Shown piece after piece: positions 1 through 8,630 of a DNA stretch of 64,000 nt. This DNA comes from JANXQG01 sp963804375. Lineage in GTDB: Bacteria > Planctomycetota > Planctomycetia > Pirellulales > Thermoguttaceae. A program made the translations under genes and the position numbers. How positions within the stretch are numbered: position 1 is the stretch's first letter; the number at the start of each line of letters is the position of its first letter. Under the pieces are notes generated by a model. It was not told the DNA's origin. It saw nothing but the letters and a program-made list of their open reading frames with translations, and made no database searches. The stretch lies in the NCBI GenBank assembly GCA_963804375.1, contig CAWDQE010000022.1, forward strand, positions 620,001 through 684,000, written 5' to 3'.

Positions 1-2
1 GG

Positions 3-47
3 CGGCTGATCGTGACCGGCAAGGCCCCCGCGCCCGCCACGGCCTAG
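3..47 (+). CDS. C-terminal tail of a gene entering from the left
   Basis: One frame reads RLIVTGKAPAPATA and then a TAG stop. The Ala/Pro-rich ending and codon use fit a real C-terminus. Nothing identifies the product. It would converge on the sheath gene that ends at 141. Confidence 0.3.
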   Translation, partial: RLIVTGKAPAPATA

Positions 48-140
48 TGTAGTTTCAAGCAGATGGGTGCCATTCCGCCGCAATTCCGGTTAAAGCGGGG
101 ACTCCAGCCGACGGCCGCAATTTCAAATGTATCCCTCCAC

Positions 141-1891
141 TCAACCCAAATCGGCCAGCAGAGCGGCCAGTTCCGGGTCCATGGCGTCCTCCGAACTGCC
201 GCTGGCACTCGCATCGCCGCTGTCGCCGGAACCGCTGGCGGCGGACGAATCGTCCGACGCGCCCAGGCCGGCCAGCAGGGCGTCGAGGTCCGCATCGCCG
301 CCGGAAGATCCCGTAGAGCCGCTGTCCGCCGGCGAATCGCTCGCAGCGGGGACTGGCTGCGGCTTCTGGGCCACGGGCGGCAACTGCTGTTCCACCTTGC
401 CCGGCCAGGGGCCGGCGAGCGTTCTTCCGGAGAACGATTGGAAGCTGCCCAGCTTGACCTCGTTGCGATTGAGTATGGAAAGCACCGGAATGAAGCCGGC
501 GGAGGAGACCTCGCCAGCCGTCCGTACATTCAGCAGGCGTTCGGTGCAGGGCAGCGCGACCTGGTCGCCGTCTTTGTCGGTGTAGAAGTAGTACGGCATG
601 TCGCCGACCGAGAGGATCGAGCCAAGATTCATCTTCTTCAAGCCCTGCTTGCTGAACGTCTGCCCCAGGAGCATGCCGGCCAGGATCGATCCGTTGCCCC
701 AGAGCATGCCTTTGAGCCCGTCCTGCGGCGTAAACTCCTCGAACGTGAAGCGGTCGATGGGATCGCTCTTCCTGCCGTAGGGATTACGAAGCATGAAGCG
801 CGGCGCCGTGAGGGCCAGGTAAGCTGCTTCGGGCAGGGCCTTGAGCCCCTTCCAGCTTTCCGTCACCAGGGGATGCTCTTCCTCGCCCGGCTTGCGCTTC
901 TCCAGCACTTGCGCACTGATATTGGCGATGAATGGCGCCCCGGCAGCGGCGGCGATCTTGGCGATCCGCCCCAGCAACTCGGCATGTGGCGGCGTCTTCT
1001 CGAAGGTGAAATTCGCGACGATCGCGGAAAGCGGCCCCTGCTGGGCGTCCTGGGCCGGCTTTTCCACCAGCAGCTTGTAAAGGCCCGTCTCTTCCAGCGA
1101 TTCGGTCGCGCTCAGGTCGGCGGCCAGTTCCTCGGCCGTGATATCGTAAAGGACCACTTTCAAGTTGCTGCCCGTTTCCAGGTTGCGAAGCAAGAGGTCC
1201 AGCGAACGCCAGAGGGCCTCGGTGGCCTGAAAGTCCGGATGATGGAGCACGCGGCGCATCGTCTCGGCGATGGCCGCATCGACCGCAGCCACGAGCGCAT
1301 CCTGCTTGGGATCTTTCGCCGCCACCACGTGCGGACCGACAACTTGCTTCAAGAGCTGATCGATCGGCGTCGCTTCCCGTTCCGCAGGGCTGCGCTCCAG
1401 CAGCCGGGCAAAGTCGCTCAGCTTGCAGTCGGCCGCCAGCACGGCGCCGCGGGGCCTGGGTTTGCGCCGTTTCTGCTTCCTGGCGCGGCCACTCCCAGCC
1501 AGGCCTGTACCTCCTTGGCCGCCTTGGCAAAGGTCGCGCTATTGGTCAACCGCCGCCGCAGCCCGGAAAGCTGGCTGAAAACCTCCAAGCGATCATAAAG
1601 CTCATCCGGGTGCAGACTATCGATCGAGGGAATGTCCACCTCGATCGTGCCGTCGTCGCCGCCCACGTCCAATTGGAGTTTGACGTCCAGGCGGCCCATG
1701 ACGTCCTCCAGGTTGTCGATCTCCAAGGGGAGCGGTTTGCGGCCGGCCAGGGCGTCGCCCACCTCGACCTCGCCACGATTGGCCCGTGCCGAGAAATCGC
1801 CCAAAACGGCCAGGCGAAAGACCTCGCCTCCCTTGCCGGCCCGATTCGGCGGGATATTCCCCAGCGACCCAAAGTTGAACTCATAACGCAT
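141..1891 (-). CDS. TssB-TssC fusion contractile sheath protein (frameshifted)
   Basis: Sheath protein of a type VI secretion or related contractile injection machine. The N-terminal part (about residues 1-140) has the VipA/TssB pattern: LAVLGDFSARA, then GRKPLPLEIDN. The C-terminal part has VipB/TssC features: VLHHPDFQATEALWRSL, a GLYKLLVE stretch, FIANISAQVL and LTAPRFMLRNPYGRKSDP. In classical systems these are two proteins; here one gene of about 583 codons would carry both. The frame changes once between about 1440 and 1485, in the linker between the halves, so the sequence as given reads as a 157-residue TssB part and a separate TssC part. ATG 1891 is chosen because homology begins right after it; the Shine-Dalgarno is weak (GAAAG). 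The tail beyond the sheath domain is Ser/Asp/Gly-rich and holds two look-alike motifs, DLDALLAGLG and ELAALLADLG. It is divergent from vgrG. Confidence 0.8.
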
Positions 1892-1972
1892 GACACGTGC
1901 TTTCGTGAACGGCGAAGAATAATCGATCGTTAGCATTCTATCCGCAGGCGGCGCGTAGTCAATTCGGGCGAT

Positions 1973-2002
1973 TTGACAGCAAAGGCGGCCCCGCCCTAGA
2001 AT
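1973..2002 (+). promoter_or_regulatory. sigma70-type promoter of vgrG
   Basis: TTGACA at 1973-1978 and TAGAAT at 1997-2002 are separated by 18 bp, a perfect -35 and a 5/6 match to the -10. The predicted start near 2009 leaves a short leader with GGAG at 2021-2024 before the vgrG ATG at 2033. The position in the 141-bp divergent gap supports it. Confidence 0.5.
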
Positions 2003-2032
2003 AAGCACAACCCCATCGTTGGAGAATGAACG

Positions 2033-4169
2033 ATGTCCCAAGACCCAAGCCGCTACAAGAACCCTGAAGTCACTGTCACCACAACGAAGATCAGCGACGA
2101 TTTGAGTTTCTTGCGGATGACGGGCCGCGAGAGTCTCGGACAGGCGTTTCCGTATGAGATCGAGGTCGCCGTCGAGAACGGCACGATCAACGCTTCGACA
2201 GTTCTCGACGGGACGATGACCGTGCTGTGCGAGACTTACGACCAGAAGAAACGGTATTTTCACGGGCAAATCGCCAGTTTCTCCTACCTGGGCGCCATCG
2301 ATCTCGGGGGTGCGAAAAATCGCCATCGCTATCGGGCGGTGCTGCGGCCCAAAATCTGGTCGCTTACCCGCCGCGCCGATTGCCGCATCTTTCAGGAGAA
2401 GAACACTCCCGATATCATCAAGCAGGTCTTGGAAGACGCCGGCTTTGCCGGCGATGACTACAAGCTCAGCCTGCAGAACAGCTACAACCAGCGCACCTAC
2501 TGCGTGCAGTATCGCGAGACCGATTTCAACTTCGTCAGCCGGCTGATGGAGGAAGAAGGCATCTACTATTTCATCGAACACACCAATGCCAAGCACGTCC
2601 TGGTGCTGTGCGACTCGCCTTCCTCGCACCAACCGGTCTCGGGCTACGAGAACATCAAGTACGACGCCCCCGATCAACAGCCCAAGCCCGATCATATCAA
2701 CGGCTGGGAACCGGTGGGAGAAGTCGCCTCGGGCAAGTATACGCTGCGGGATTACGACTTCCTGAATTCCGCGCTGCAATTGCAAGGCGAGTTTACGGCC
2801 GCCCGGTTCACTGACCTGGCTCTCTATGACTACCCGGGATTGTTCAACACTTCCGATGACGGCCTGACCCGGGCAACGATTCGGCTTCAAGAAATGCAAG
2901 TCCCGGCCCAGCAGGCGCAGGGAGGAGGCCCCGTGCTCGGCATCACGACCGGCAGCACGTTCACTTTGACGGACCATCCGCGCAGCGACCAGAATGCCGA
3001 GTACCTGGTGATCGCGTCGAAATTCGAGCTGAAGTCGGATGCCTTCCAGGAAGCATCGGGCAAGCCGGTCGGCCCGGGATTTGTTTGCGACTTTACCGTC
3101 ATCCCCAGCGCTACGCAGTATCGCCCGCCGCGGCTGGCGCAAGCCCTTCGTGCAAGGGCCGCAAACGGCCATCGTCGTCGGCCCCAGCGGCGACGACGAC
3201 ATCTACACCGACGCGAATGGCCGCGTCAAGGTGCAATTCCACTGGGACCGCCTGGGAACGAACGACGACAAGAGCTCCTGTTGGATCCGCGTGGCCTCGC
3301 TGTGGGCCGGCAATGGCTGGGGCGCGATCCAGCTCCCCCGGCTCAAGCAGGAAGTCATCGTCGATTTCCTCGAAGGCGATCCCGACCAGCCGATCATTAC
3401 GGGCCGCGTTTACAACGATCTCAACAAGCTGCCCTATACGCTGCCGGATAACAAGACCCAAAGCGGGATCAAATCGCGGAGCACCACCGGCGGCACCGAG
3501 CAGAACTTCAACGAACTTCGCTTTGAAGACAAGAAGGACAGCGAGGAAATCTACTTTCACGCCGAGAAAGACTTCAACCGCGAAGTCGAGAACAACGACA
3601 CGCTGAAAGTCGGCTTCGACAAGAAGAACAAGGGCGATCAGACGATCGAGATCTTCAACAACCAGACAATTACCATCGGCGACAGCCAAGCGAACGACGG
3701 CAGCCAGACCGTCGATATCTGGAATAACCGCACCGTTACCCTCGAGCAAGGCAACGAAAAACTGGAGGTCAAGCAGGGCAACCGCGAGGTCGACGTCGAC
3801 ACGGGCGACGACACGCACACAGTAAGCAAAGGCAACCGCACGGTCACCGTCAGCCAAGGCAACGACACGCACACCGTCAGCCAAGGCAACCGCAAAGTCG
3901 AGATTGACGCCGGCAACGACACGCTGACGGTCACGCAGGGCGACCTGAGCGTCAACATTACGGCCGGCAAGTGTACGATCAAGGCTGGTACGTCGATCGA
4001 GTTGACCGTGGGCGGAAGCAGCATCAAGATCGAGCCCGCCAAGATCACGCTCACTGCGGCGGAAATCGCCCTTGCCGGCAATGCCAAGGTGTCGGCCCAG
4101 GCGCCGATGATTGATATTAACGGCAGTGGCATGACGAAGATCCAGGGCGGAATGGTCAAGGTGAACTAG
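2033..4169 (+). CDS. vgrG: VgrG/TssI spike protein (frameshifted)
   Basis: Trimeric needle-tip protein of a contractile injection system. Residues 1 to about 360 form the gp27-like base domain (IFQEKNTPDIIKQVL; RLMEEEGIYYFIEH). Next comes the gp5-like OB-fold with the hallmark VKVQFHWDR, SCWIRVASLWAGNGWG and EVIVDFLEGDPDQPIITG. The C-terminal 200 residues are a repetitive Thr/Val/Asn/Gly beta-helix (repeats such as QGNRTVTVSQGNDTHTV). No extra effector domain is seen after it. The frame changes once between about 3134 and 3150: TQYRPPR must join KPFVQGPQTAIVVGP, as in the family, and one surplus base near 3141 explains it. Corrected length is about 711 residues, normal for VgrG. The start has GGAG 8 bp upstream. 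Followed by the FHA and DUF4280 genes on the same strand, probably one operon. Confidence 0.9.
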
Positions 4170-4187
4170 GAATGCGCGTCACGTCGC

Positions 4188-4270
4188 GCAGGGTGCGGTC
4201 GAGCGCAGCGAAGACCCACCAGGAATTGCTGGAAACAGGTGAGGCCTCGCTGCGCTCGACCACACCCTGC
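4188..4270. repeat. large inverted repeat between vgrG and the FHA gene
   Basis: Arms 4188-4211 and 4247-4270 are complementary at 23 of 24 positions and enclose a 35-nt loop. There is no T-run, so it is not a classic terminator. It could be a REP-like element or could reduce expression of the downstream genes relative to vgrG. It ends 14 bp before the next start codon. Confidence 0.65.
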
Positions 4271-4284
4271 ATCATGGCAAACGT

Positions 4285-5190
4285 ATGTCGTTAATTCTGC
4301 AAGCCACGAGCGGCCCCGCGGCCGGCACGAAGATCGTCGTTACCCGCGGCCTGGTGTTGCGCGTGGGACGGACCAAGTGGGCCGATCGAAGCATTGCCGG
4401 CGATGCGACCCTGGCCGACGTGCATTTTGCCATCGACTTCCGTTCGCAGCATGGCCTCGTCAAGGATCTGAGCGGCGACCGCGGCACGCTTCTCAACGGC
4501 GAGACAATCGTCGAGGCGGAAATCCACACCGGCGACCGGATTCAGGCCGGCCAGACGACGTTTTCGGTGCTCGTGCAGGGCGAGCCGCCCCCGCGCCCGA
4601 TCCCGCCGCGCAGGCGGCAGACGAAACCGACGCGCCGATGGCAAAAGAGACAGCCCGCGATTACGCCCGGCATGTGACACTGGGGGCCGAGGCCAAGGCG
4701 CGTACTGCAGGACCGCCAGTCGCCGGCCGAGTTTCTTGATTTGTTGATCGCCCACGACCTTTTCGCCGACGCCCTGATTTTCTTGGCGTTCTGGCTGCCC
4801 AAGCCGATCGCCGTAGCCTGGGGTTGCCAATGCCTGGAATCGGTCGCCGCCGATCGCCTGCCGCCGAGGCAGAAAGACGCTTTCGCGCAGGCGCGGCAAT
4901 GGTCGGCCGAGCCGAACGAAAAGAACCGCCGCAAAGCGGAGGCAGCCGCGGAAAACGCCAATTATGAAGGCCCGGCCAGTTTTCTCGCGGCGGCTGCCTT
5001 CTGGAGCGGGGGCAGTATCGCGCCGGAAGGCCTTGCCGAAGTGCCGCCCGAAAAAACCCTGACGGCCCAAGCCGTTTCCGCCGCGCTGCTGATGGCCGGC
5101 ACGTGGGGCCCCCCAACGCAAACGGCCAACCGCTATCGTGGTTTCCTGCAGGAAGGAAAGAAGCTGGCGGCAAGCCAGCCGGAATCTTGA
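4285..5190 (+). CDS. FHA-domain protein with a C-terminal helical domain (frameshifted)
   Basis: Residues 1-95 form a forkhead-associated domain: VLRVGRTKWADRSI, then DVHFAID, KDLSGDRGTLLNGE, IHTGDRIQAGQTTFSVL. FHA domains bind phosphothreonine and are regular T6SS regulatory accessories. The frame moves at about 4600 (after a Pro-rich linker) and moves back near 4700, so the original frame meets a stop at 4675-4677. The correct path through the middle reads AADETDAPMAKETARDYARH, then VLQDRQSPAEFLDLLIAHDL. The C-terminal part (about 150 residues; AVAWGCQCLESV, FLAAAAFWSGGSIAPEG) resembles, from memory, the DUF6931-type helical family; that name is uncertain. No clear Shine-Dalgarno precedes ATG 4285. 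It lies between vgrG and the PAAR-like gene, so a role in spike assembly or regulation is inferred. An alternative is two separate genes. Confidence 0.65.
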
Positions 5191-5203
5191 GAGAAAGATA
5201 GTC

Positions 5204-5590
5204 ATGGCTCAAAAAGTTTGCCTGTCAGCACAGTTGCAGTGCAGTTTCGGCATGGCGCCCTCGGTCCTTGCCGTGGTCGTTCCCGAGGTTCTGACCGAGA
5301 CCAAACCGGCGGCGAATATCACAGACAATGTCCCGATGGTCAACATCCTGCCGTTCGGAATGTGCCAATCGCTCGCCAATCCGACGGTTGCCGCGGCCAC
5401 GGCGGCAGCCCTGGGCGTGCTCACACCCATGCCGTGCGTGCCCGTGATTCCCGCGCCCTGGGCGCCGGGTTCGCCCACGGTCTTGTTGCGCGGCATGCCG
5501 GCGTTGAACAACACGAGCAAGTGCATGTGCGCGTGGGGCGGCGTGATCCAGATCACCAATCCCGGCACGACGAAGGAGTTGGTCGCGTGA
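5204..5590 (+). CDS. DUF4280 PAAR-like spike-tip protein
   Basis: 128 residues matching the DUF4280 family, which acts like PAAR proteins: a small cone that caps VgrG and may carry effectors. Seen are the N-terminal CSFGMAPSVLAVV, the central NVPMVNILPFGMCQSLANP, the Ala-rich stretch, LTPMPCVPVIPAPWAPGSP and the closing LNNTSKCMCAWGGVIQITNPG. ATG 5204 is preceded by a GAGAAAG ribosome site and lies 13 bp after the FHA gene stop, which supports one transcript with vgrG. The protein is full length with no toxin extension, so any cargo would be encoded elsewhere. Its last codons overlap a GTG that opens an esterase remnant. Confidence 0.9.
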   Translation: MAQKVCLSAQLQCSFGMAPSVLAVVVPEVLTETKPAANITDNVPMVNILPFGMCQSLANPTVAAATAAALGVLTPMPCVPVIPAPWAPGSPTVLLRGMPALNNTSKCMCAWGGVIQITNPGTTKELVA

Positions 5591-5796
5591 GTGGTGTATC
5601 GTCGGGCTCTGATCAGGCGCTCGAACTGGGCTTAGCCCACCCGGAGACGTTCGCCTACCTCGGCGGCTTCATCGGCGGCTTGTATAACTGCGCAGTTCGA
5701 GAAGAAGCACGAGGAGACGCTCAAGGACCTGCGCCGAAGAAGAGGCTGGAGCTGCTTTGGCTCGCCAGCGGCAAAAACGACCTCAACTACGACTAA
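5587..5796 (+). pseudogene. esterase (alpha/beta-hydrolase) remnant
   Basis: A 69-codon frame opening with GTG at the DUF4280 stop. The stretch SGSDQALELGLAHPETFAYLGG resembles the nucleophile-elbow region of planctomycete putative esterases (typically GGGQSLNIGLAH..TFAYVGG), and LELLWLASG matches their later LKLLWVSCG motif. Both the upstream half and the usual C-terminal part are missing, and the middle (YNCAVREEARGDAQGP) looks frameshifted. Read as a decayed fragment, not a small protein. The family assignment is from motif memory. Confidence 0.5.
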
Positions 5797-5814
5797 CGTC
5801 AGATCTGGCCCAAC

Positions 5815-6333
5815 TCATGGCCTCTCTTGCTCGGCAAATCTACCCTGATACTTCGCGTGACCATCGCATCTCTCAAACACGAACTGGCAGATCCGGGTGT
5901 TCGGATAAAGGGCCAAGGGTGCGTGTCCCAGGTTTACGATCTCCAGGACTTGGTGGTTGGAGATGCCCGGGTGCATGAAGCCCGCGGTGACATGGACAGC
6001 AAGGCCGAATCGCGCAAATCTGCTTCTTCCTTCGAGGCGACCGGAGATGTTATCGGCCAGCGTGATCTTCTCCCGCGTGATCCCAAGGATCATCTCGCCC
6101 GGATTGATCACCACAAAGCCTCCATCCTCCACATGGACGCTCGTGGTGATATCTTCGAACCGGGAGTCATTCTTGACGTGGTAGACCTCGGACTTCTTCT
6201 TGAATACCCGAAAGTCGTTCCCTAGCGTAAGATCAATCGACCCGGGGCCAACCTGCGAACTGTCAAGCGGTTCAATCTTGATCGATCCGTTCTGCAATGC
6301 CGTCTCAATCTCTGCGCCGACGAGAATACCCAT
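5815..6333 (-). CDS. dcd: dCTP deaminase
   Basis: Deaminates dCTP to dUTP, supplying dUMP for thymidylate synthesis; some relatives also hydrolyse dUTP. The conserved core is GPGSIDLTLG near residue 30, then EGRSRFARFGLAVHVTAGF and PGISNHQVLEIVNLG, where the Glu in VLEIVN corresponds to the catalytic Glu of E. coli Dcd. 172 residues, close to the usual 175-195. ATG 6333 is preferred: AAAGAGG lies about 11 bp upstream, and MGILVGAEIETAL aligns with the family N-terminus. An in-frame ATG 30 bp further upstream lacks a ribosome site. It stands alone between a decayed esterase and a truncated oxidoreductase. A metabolic role is most likely; phage-defence dCTP deaminases are usually longer and fused, which is not the case here. 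Confidence 0.9.
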   Translation of the reverse strand: MGILVGAEIETALQNGSIKIEPLDSSQVGPGSIDLTLGNDFRVFKKKSEVYHVKNDSRFEDITTSVHVEDGGFVVINPGEMILGITREKITLADNISGRLEGRSRFARFGLAVHVTAGFMHPGISNHQVLEIVNLGHAPLALYPNTRICQFVFERCDGHAKYQGRFAEQERP

Positions 6334-6502
6334 GAGAACCAGGCCTCTTTCCCTTAGACTCATTTCGTAATACTAAAGCATAGCTCAAATCGGGTGAGGC
6401 TTCACGCCTGAAGTCCCGGCGCTGCCTGTGGGCGGCTACGGCCCTTCGCCAACGCGGAGGCGCTGTGTTATGCGCGGCCTGACTACCGGGAGGAAGGTTC
6501 CC

Positions 6503-6613
6503 ATGTCGGATAACAAAGCAGCCCGTCTCGTCGTTTCAAGCCTGATCGTGGCGATGAACGGGAAACTGAACATCGCCACTATCGGCACGGGCGGCATGGG
6601 CGGCGCCGACCTG
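6503..6613 (+). pseudogene. truncated N-terminus of a Gfo/Idh/MocA-type oxidoreductase
   Basis: A good ribosome site (GGGAGGAAGG, 6489-6498) precedes ATG 6503. The frame reads MSDNKAARL..., then KLNIATIGTGGMGGADL, the start of an NAD-binding Rossmann fold typical of this large planctomycete family. Similarity ends near 6613, where the convergent FAD oxidoreductase gene begins, so only about 37 codons survive. The intact start region suggests a deletion removed the rest. Confidence 0.4.
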
Positions 6614-6616
6614 CCA

Positions 6617-8194
6617 CTATTTCAACATCTCCCGTGCCGCATTCATCCCACACGTCCCCATGACCCCGCCGCCCGGATGTGCAGCAGCGCCGCACAAATA
6701 CAAGCCCCTGATCGGCGTGCGGTAATCCGCCCAACCGACGACCGGGCGGAATGTGAAAAGCTGATTGAGGTTCATCGCGCCCTGGAAGATATTGCCGTCG
6801 GTCAGGTTGAAGGTGTTTTCCAGATCGGCCGGCGTCAGCACCTGGCGGGCGAGGACCGACTTCTTGAAGTTCGGGGCGTACTGATTGAGCAGATCGAAGC
6901 AGCGGTTGGCGAATTTTTCGCGATGCTCGTCCCAGGTCCCTTCCTTGAGCTTGTACGGGGCGTACTGGATGAACATGGACATCAGGTGTTTGCCCGGCGG
7001 CGCCACGGTCGGGTCAACCGACGAGGGGATCGTGCACTCCAGGATCGGGTCCTTCGAAGGCCGGCCGTACTTGGCGTCGTCGTAGGCGCGTTCGATAAAA
7101 TCCTGGTCGGGACAGAGGTGCACGGTGCCGCGATGCTGCGGGCCCGCCTGGGTTCCCGGAAGGGCGGTGAAGTTGGGCAGCTCCGACAAGGCAATGTTGA
7201 TCTTGAGCGAAGCGCTGTCATAGCGGAACCTGCTCACTGCCTCACGATAGTCGGGCGGCAAGAGATTGGAATCGAGCAGGCGCTCGAACGTCATGTGCGG
7301 ATCGAGGTTGCTGGCCACTTTCGGCGCGTAGAATTCGTCGCCATTGGCCAGGGCCACGCCCTTGACCTTGTTTTCGTGGACAAGAATTTTGGCGACTTCC
7401 GCCTCAGTGCGAATCTCGACGCCCAGATCCTTGGCGGCCTTGGCGATGGCGCCGGTGAGGCCGCCCATGCCGCCGCGCACGTAGCTCCACACGCCTTTTT
7501 TGCCGTTGGTTTCGCCCATGACGTGATGGAAAAGGACGTAAGCCGTGCCGGGCATCGAGGGCGCCGCGAAAGCGCCGATGATGGCGTCGGTCGCGAGCGT
7601 CGCCTTCAACTCCTCCGCTTCGAACCAGCGGTCCAGCAGTGGCCTCGCGGGTCCCGTGAGAATCTCCACCGCCTCCGCCATGGCGGGGCCGAGCCTCTGG
7701 AACGACCTCGCCAGCTTGAGGAGCTTCCACGAGCCGCCCAGGCCCGGCCGCAGGACATTGGGCGGCGTCATGGTCAGCGTCGGCTCGATGACGGCGGCGA
7801 CGCGGGCCAGCATCTTCTCGTACTGGGGATAGTTTTCCGCGTCCCTCTTGCTGAACTTGGAAATCTCGCTCAGGTTCATTCGGCTATCGGGGCCGAGAAA
7901 TAGGTGCCGGCCGTCCATGAACGGCGAGAAGGACGACGGATCGCGCTCCACCGAAGCGAACCCATAGTCGGCCAGGCGCAACTCGCGAATGATCTCCGGC
8001 CGGAACAGGCTGTTGACATAGGCGGCGGTGGAAACCTTGAATCCGGGAAACGTCTCCTCCGTGACGCAGGCGCCGCCCACCACATAGCGGCGCTCCAGGA
8101 CGAGGACCTTCCACTTGGCGCGGGCCAGGTAACAGGCGGCGACAAGCCCGTTGTGGCCGCCGCCAATGATGATCGCGTCGTAGGTTCCCGCCAT
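6617..8194 (-). CDS. FAD-dependent oxidoreductase, PYROXD2/phytoene-desaturase-like
   Basis: 525-residue flavoprotein. The N-terminal dinucleotide-binding fold is clear: DAIIIGGGHNGLVAACYLA at residues 6-24, with an acidic residue closing beta2 (VLVLERR) and GGACVTEE after it. The C-terminus has the second FAD-contact motif LYLCGAAAHPGGGVMGTCG. Length and motifs fit the PYROXD2 branch of the CrtI-like amine-oxidase superfamily rather than a true carotenoid desaturase, and no carotenoid genes are nearby. The substrate cannot be inferred. The start at 8194 has GGAAGGG about 8 bp upstream. It appears intact and monocistronic, between a truncated oxidoreductase gene and a decayed WD40 gene. Confidence 0.9.
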   Translation of the reverse strand: MAGTYDAIIIGGGHNGLVAACYLARAKWKVLVLERRYVVGGACVTEETFPGFKVSTAAYVNSLFRPEIIRELRLADYGFASVERDPSSFSPFMDGRHLFLGPDSRMNLSEISKFSKRDAENYPQYEKMLARVAAVIEPTLTMTPPNVLRPGLGGSWKLLKLARSFQRLGPAMAEAVEILTGPARPLLDRWFEAEELKATLATDAIIGAFAAPSMPGTAYVLFHHVMGETNGKKGVWSYVRGGMGGLTGAIAKAAKDLGVEIRTEAEVAKILVHENKVKGVALANGDEFYAPKVASNLDPHMTFERLLDSNLLPPDYREAVSRFRYDSASLKINIALSELPNFTALPGTQAGPQHRGTVHLCPDQDFIERAYDDAKYGRPSKDPILECTIPSSVDPTVAPPGKHLMSMFIQYAPYKLKEGTWDEHREKFANRCFDLLNQYAPNFKKSVLARQVLTPADLENTFNLTDGNIFQGAMNLNQLFTFRPVVGWADYRTPIRGLYLCGAAAHPGGGVMGTCGMNAAREMLK

Positions 8195-8433
8195 GGATTA
8201 GCCCTTCCGCCCGAGGCCCAGGCCTCGCAATGCGCGTTCTAGTGCTCTCTCCGAGGCAGCTTCAACCCGACCGGTGGTTTTCAGAAGCTCACGACGCGTG
8301 CTGTGGGACATCTCTTGGAGCATGGGAAGTCTCGCGGGATTGCGGGGGGAAGCTAGACATTATAATCACAGGAGCCAAGGCGGTCTATGAATGCAGGATC
8401 GTCACGAACATGCCTGCGCCATGGTAGCAAGCC
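8195..8433. other. intergenic stretch with a possible promoter
   Basis: No gene is seen. TATAAT at 8361-8366 with TTGCGG at 8340-8345 (15-bp spacer, short) might be a plus-strand promoter for the decayed WD40 gene that follows. Weak. Confidence 0.25.
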
Positions 8434-8604
8434 GTGGTCGAGACCAGCCGCTCTGCACGTTCAAGGGCCACACCCAACGGCCACGCGCAGGAAGTGACCG
8501 CCGTTTCTTTTTCGCCCGATCAGAAAACGGTCCTCACTGCGGGCCTGGACGGCGTCTGGATCGAGTGGCAAGCCGCCGATTGGACCGCTGCGGTTGCCAA
8601 GTAG
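8434..8604 (+). pseudogene. C-terminal WD40-repeat remnant
   Basis: One frame ends with a single WD40 blade: GHAQEVTAVSFSPDQKTVLT, followed by AGLDGVWIEWQA and a stop at 8602-8604. A neighbouring frame reads FKGHTQ just upstream, so a frameshift is also likely. Planctomycetes carry many WD40 proteins with this signature. Everything before the last blade is gone. Confidence 0.5.
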
Positions 8605-8630
8605 CTATTTCGCCGCTTCGCGGCTGGTTC

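Noticed and set aside
1892..3202. Upstream extension of the sheath frame on the minus strand, opposite vgrG
   Set aside because: The frame stays open by chance; recognisable TssB sequence begins only at 1891.
6617..8194. Carotenoid biosynthesis assignment (phytoene desaturase) for the FAD oxidoreductase
   Set aside because: Motifs fit the broad CrtI-like superfamily but better the PYROXD2 branch, and no phytoene synthase or other carotenoid gene is nearby.
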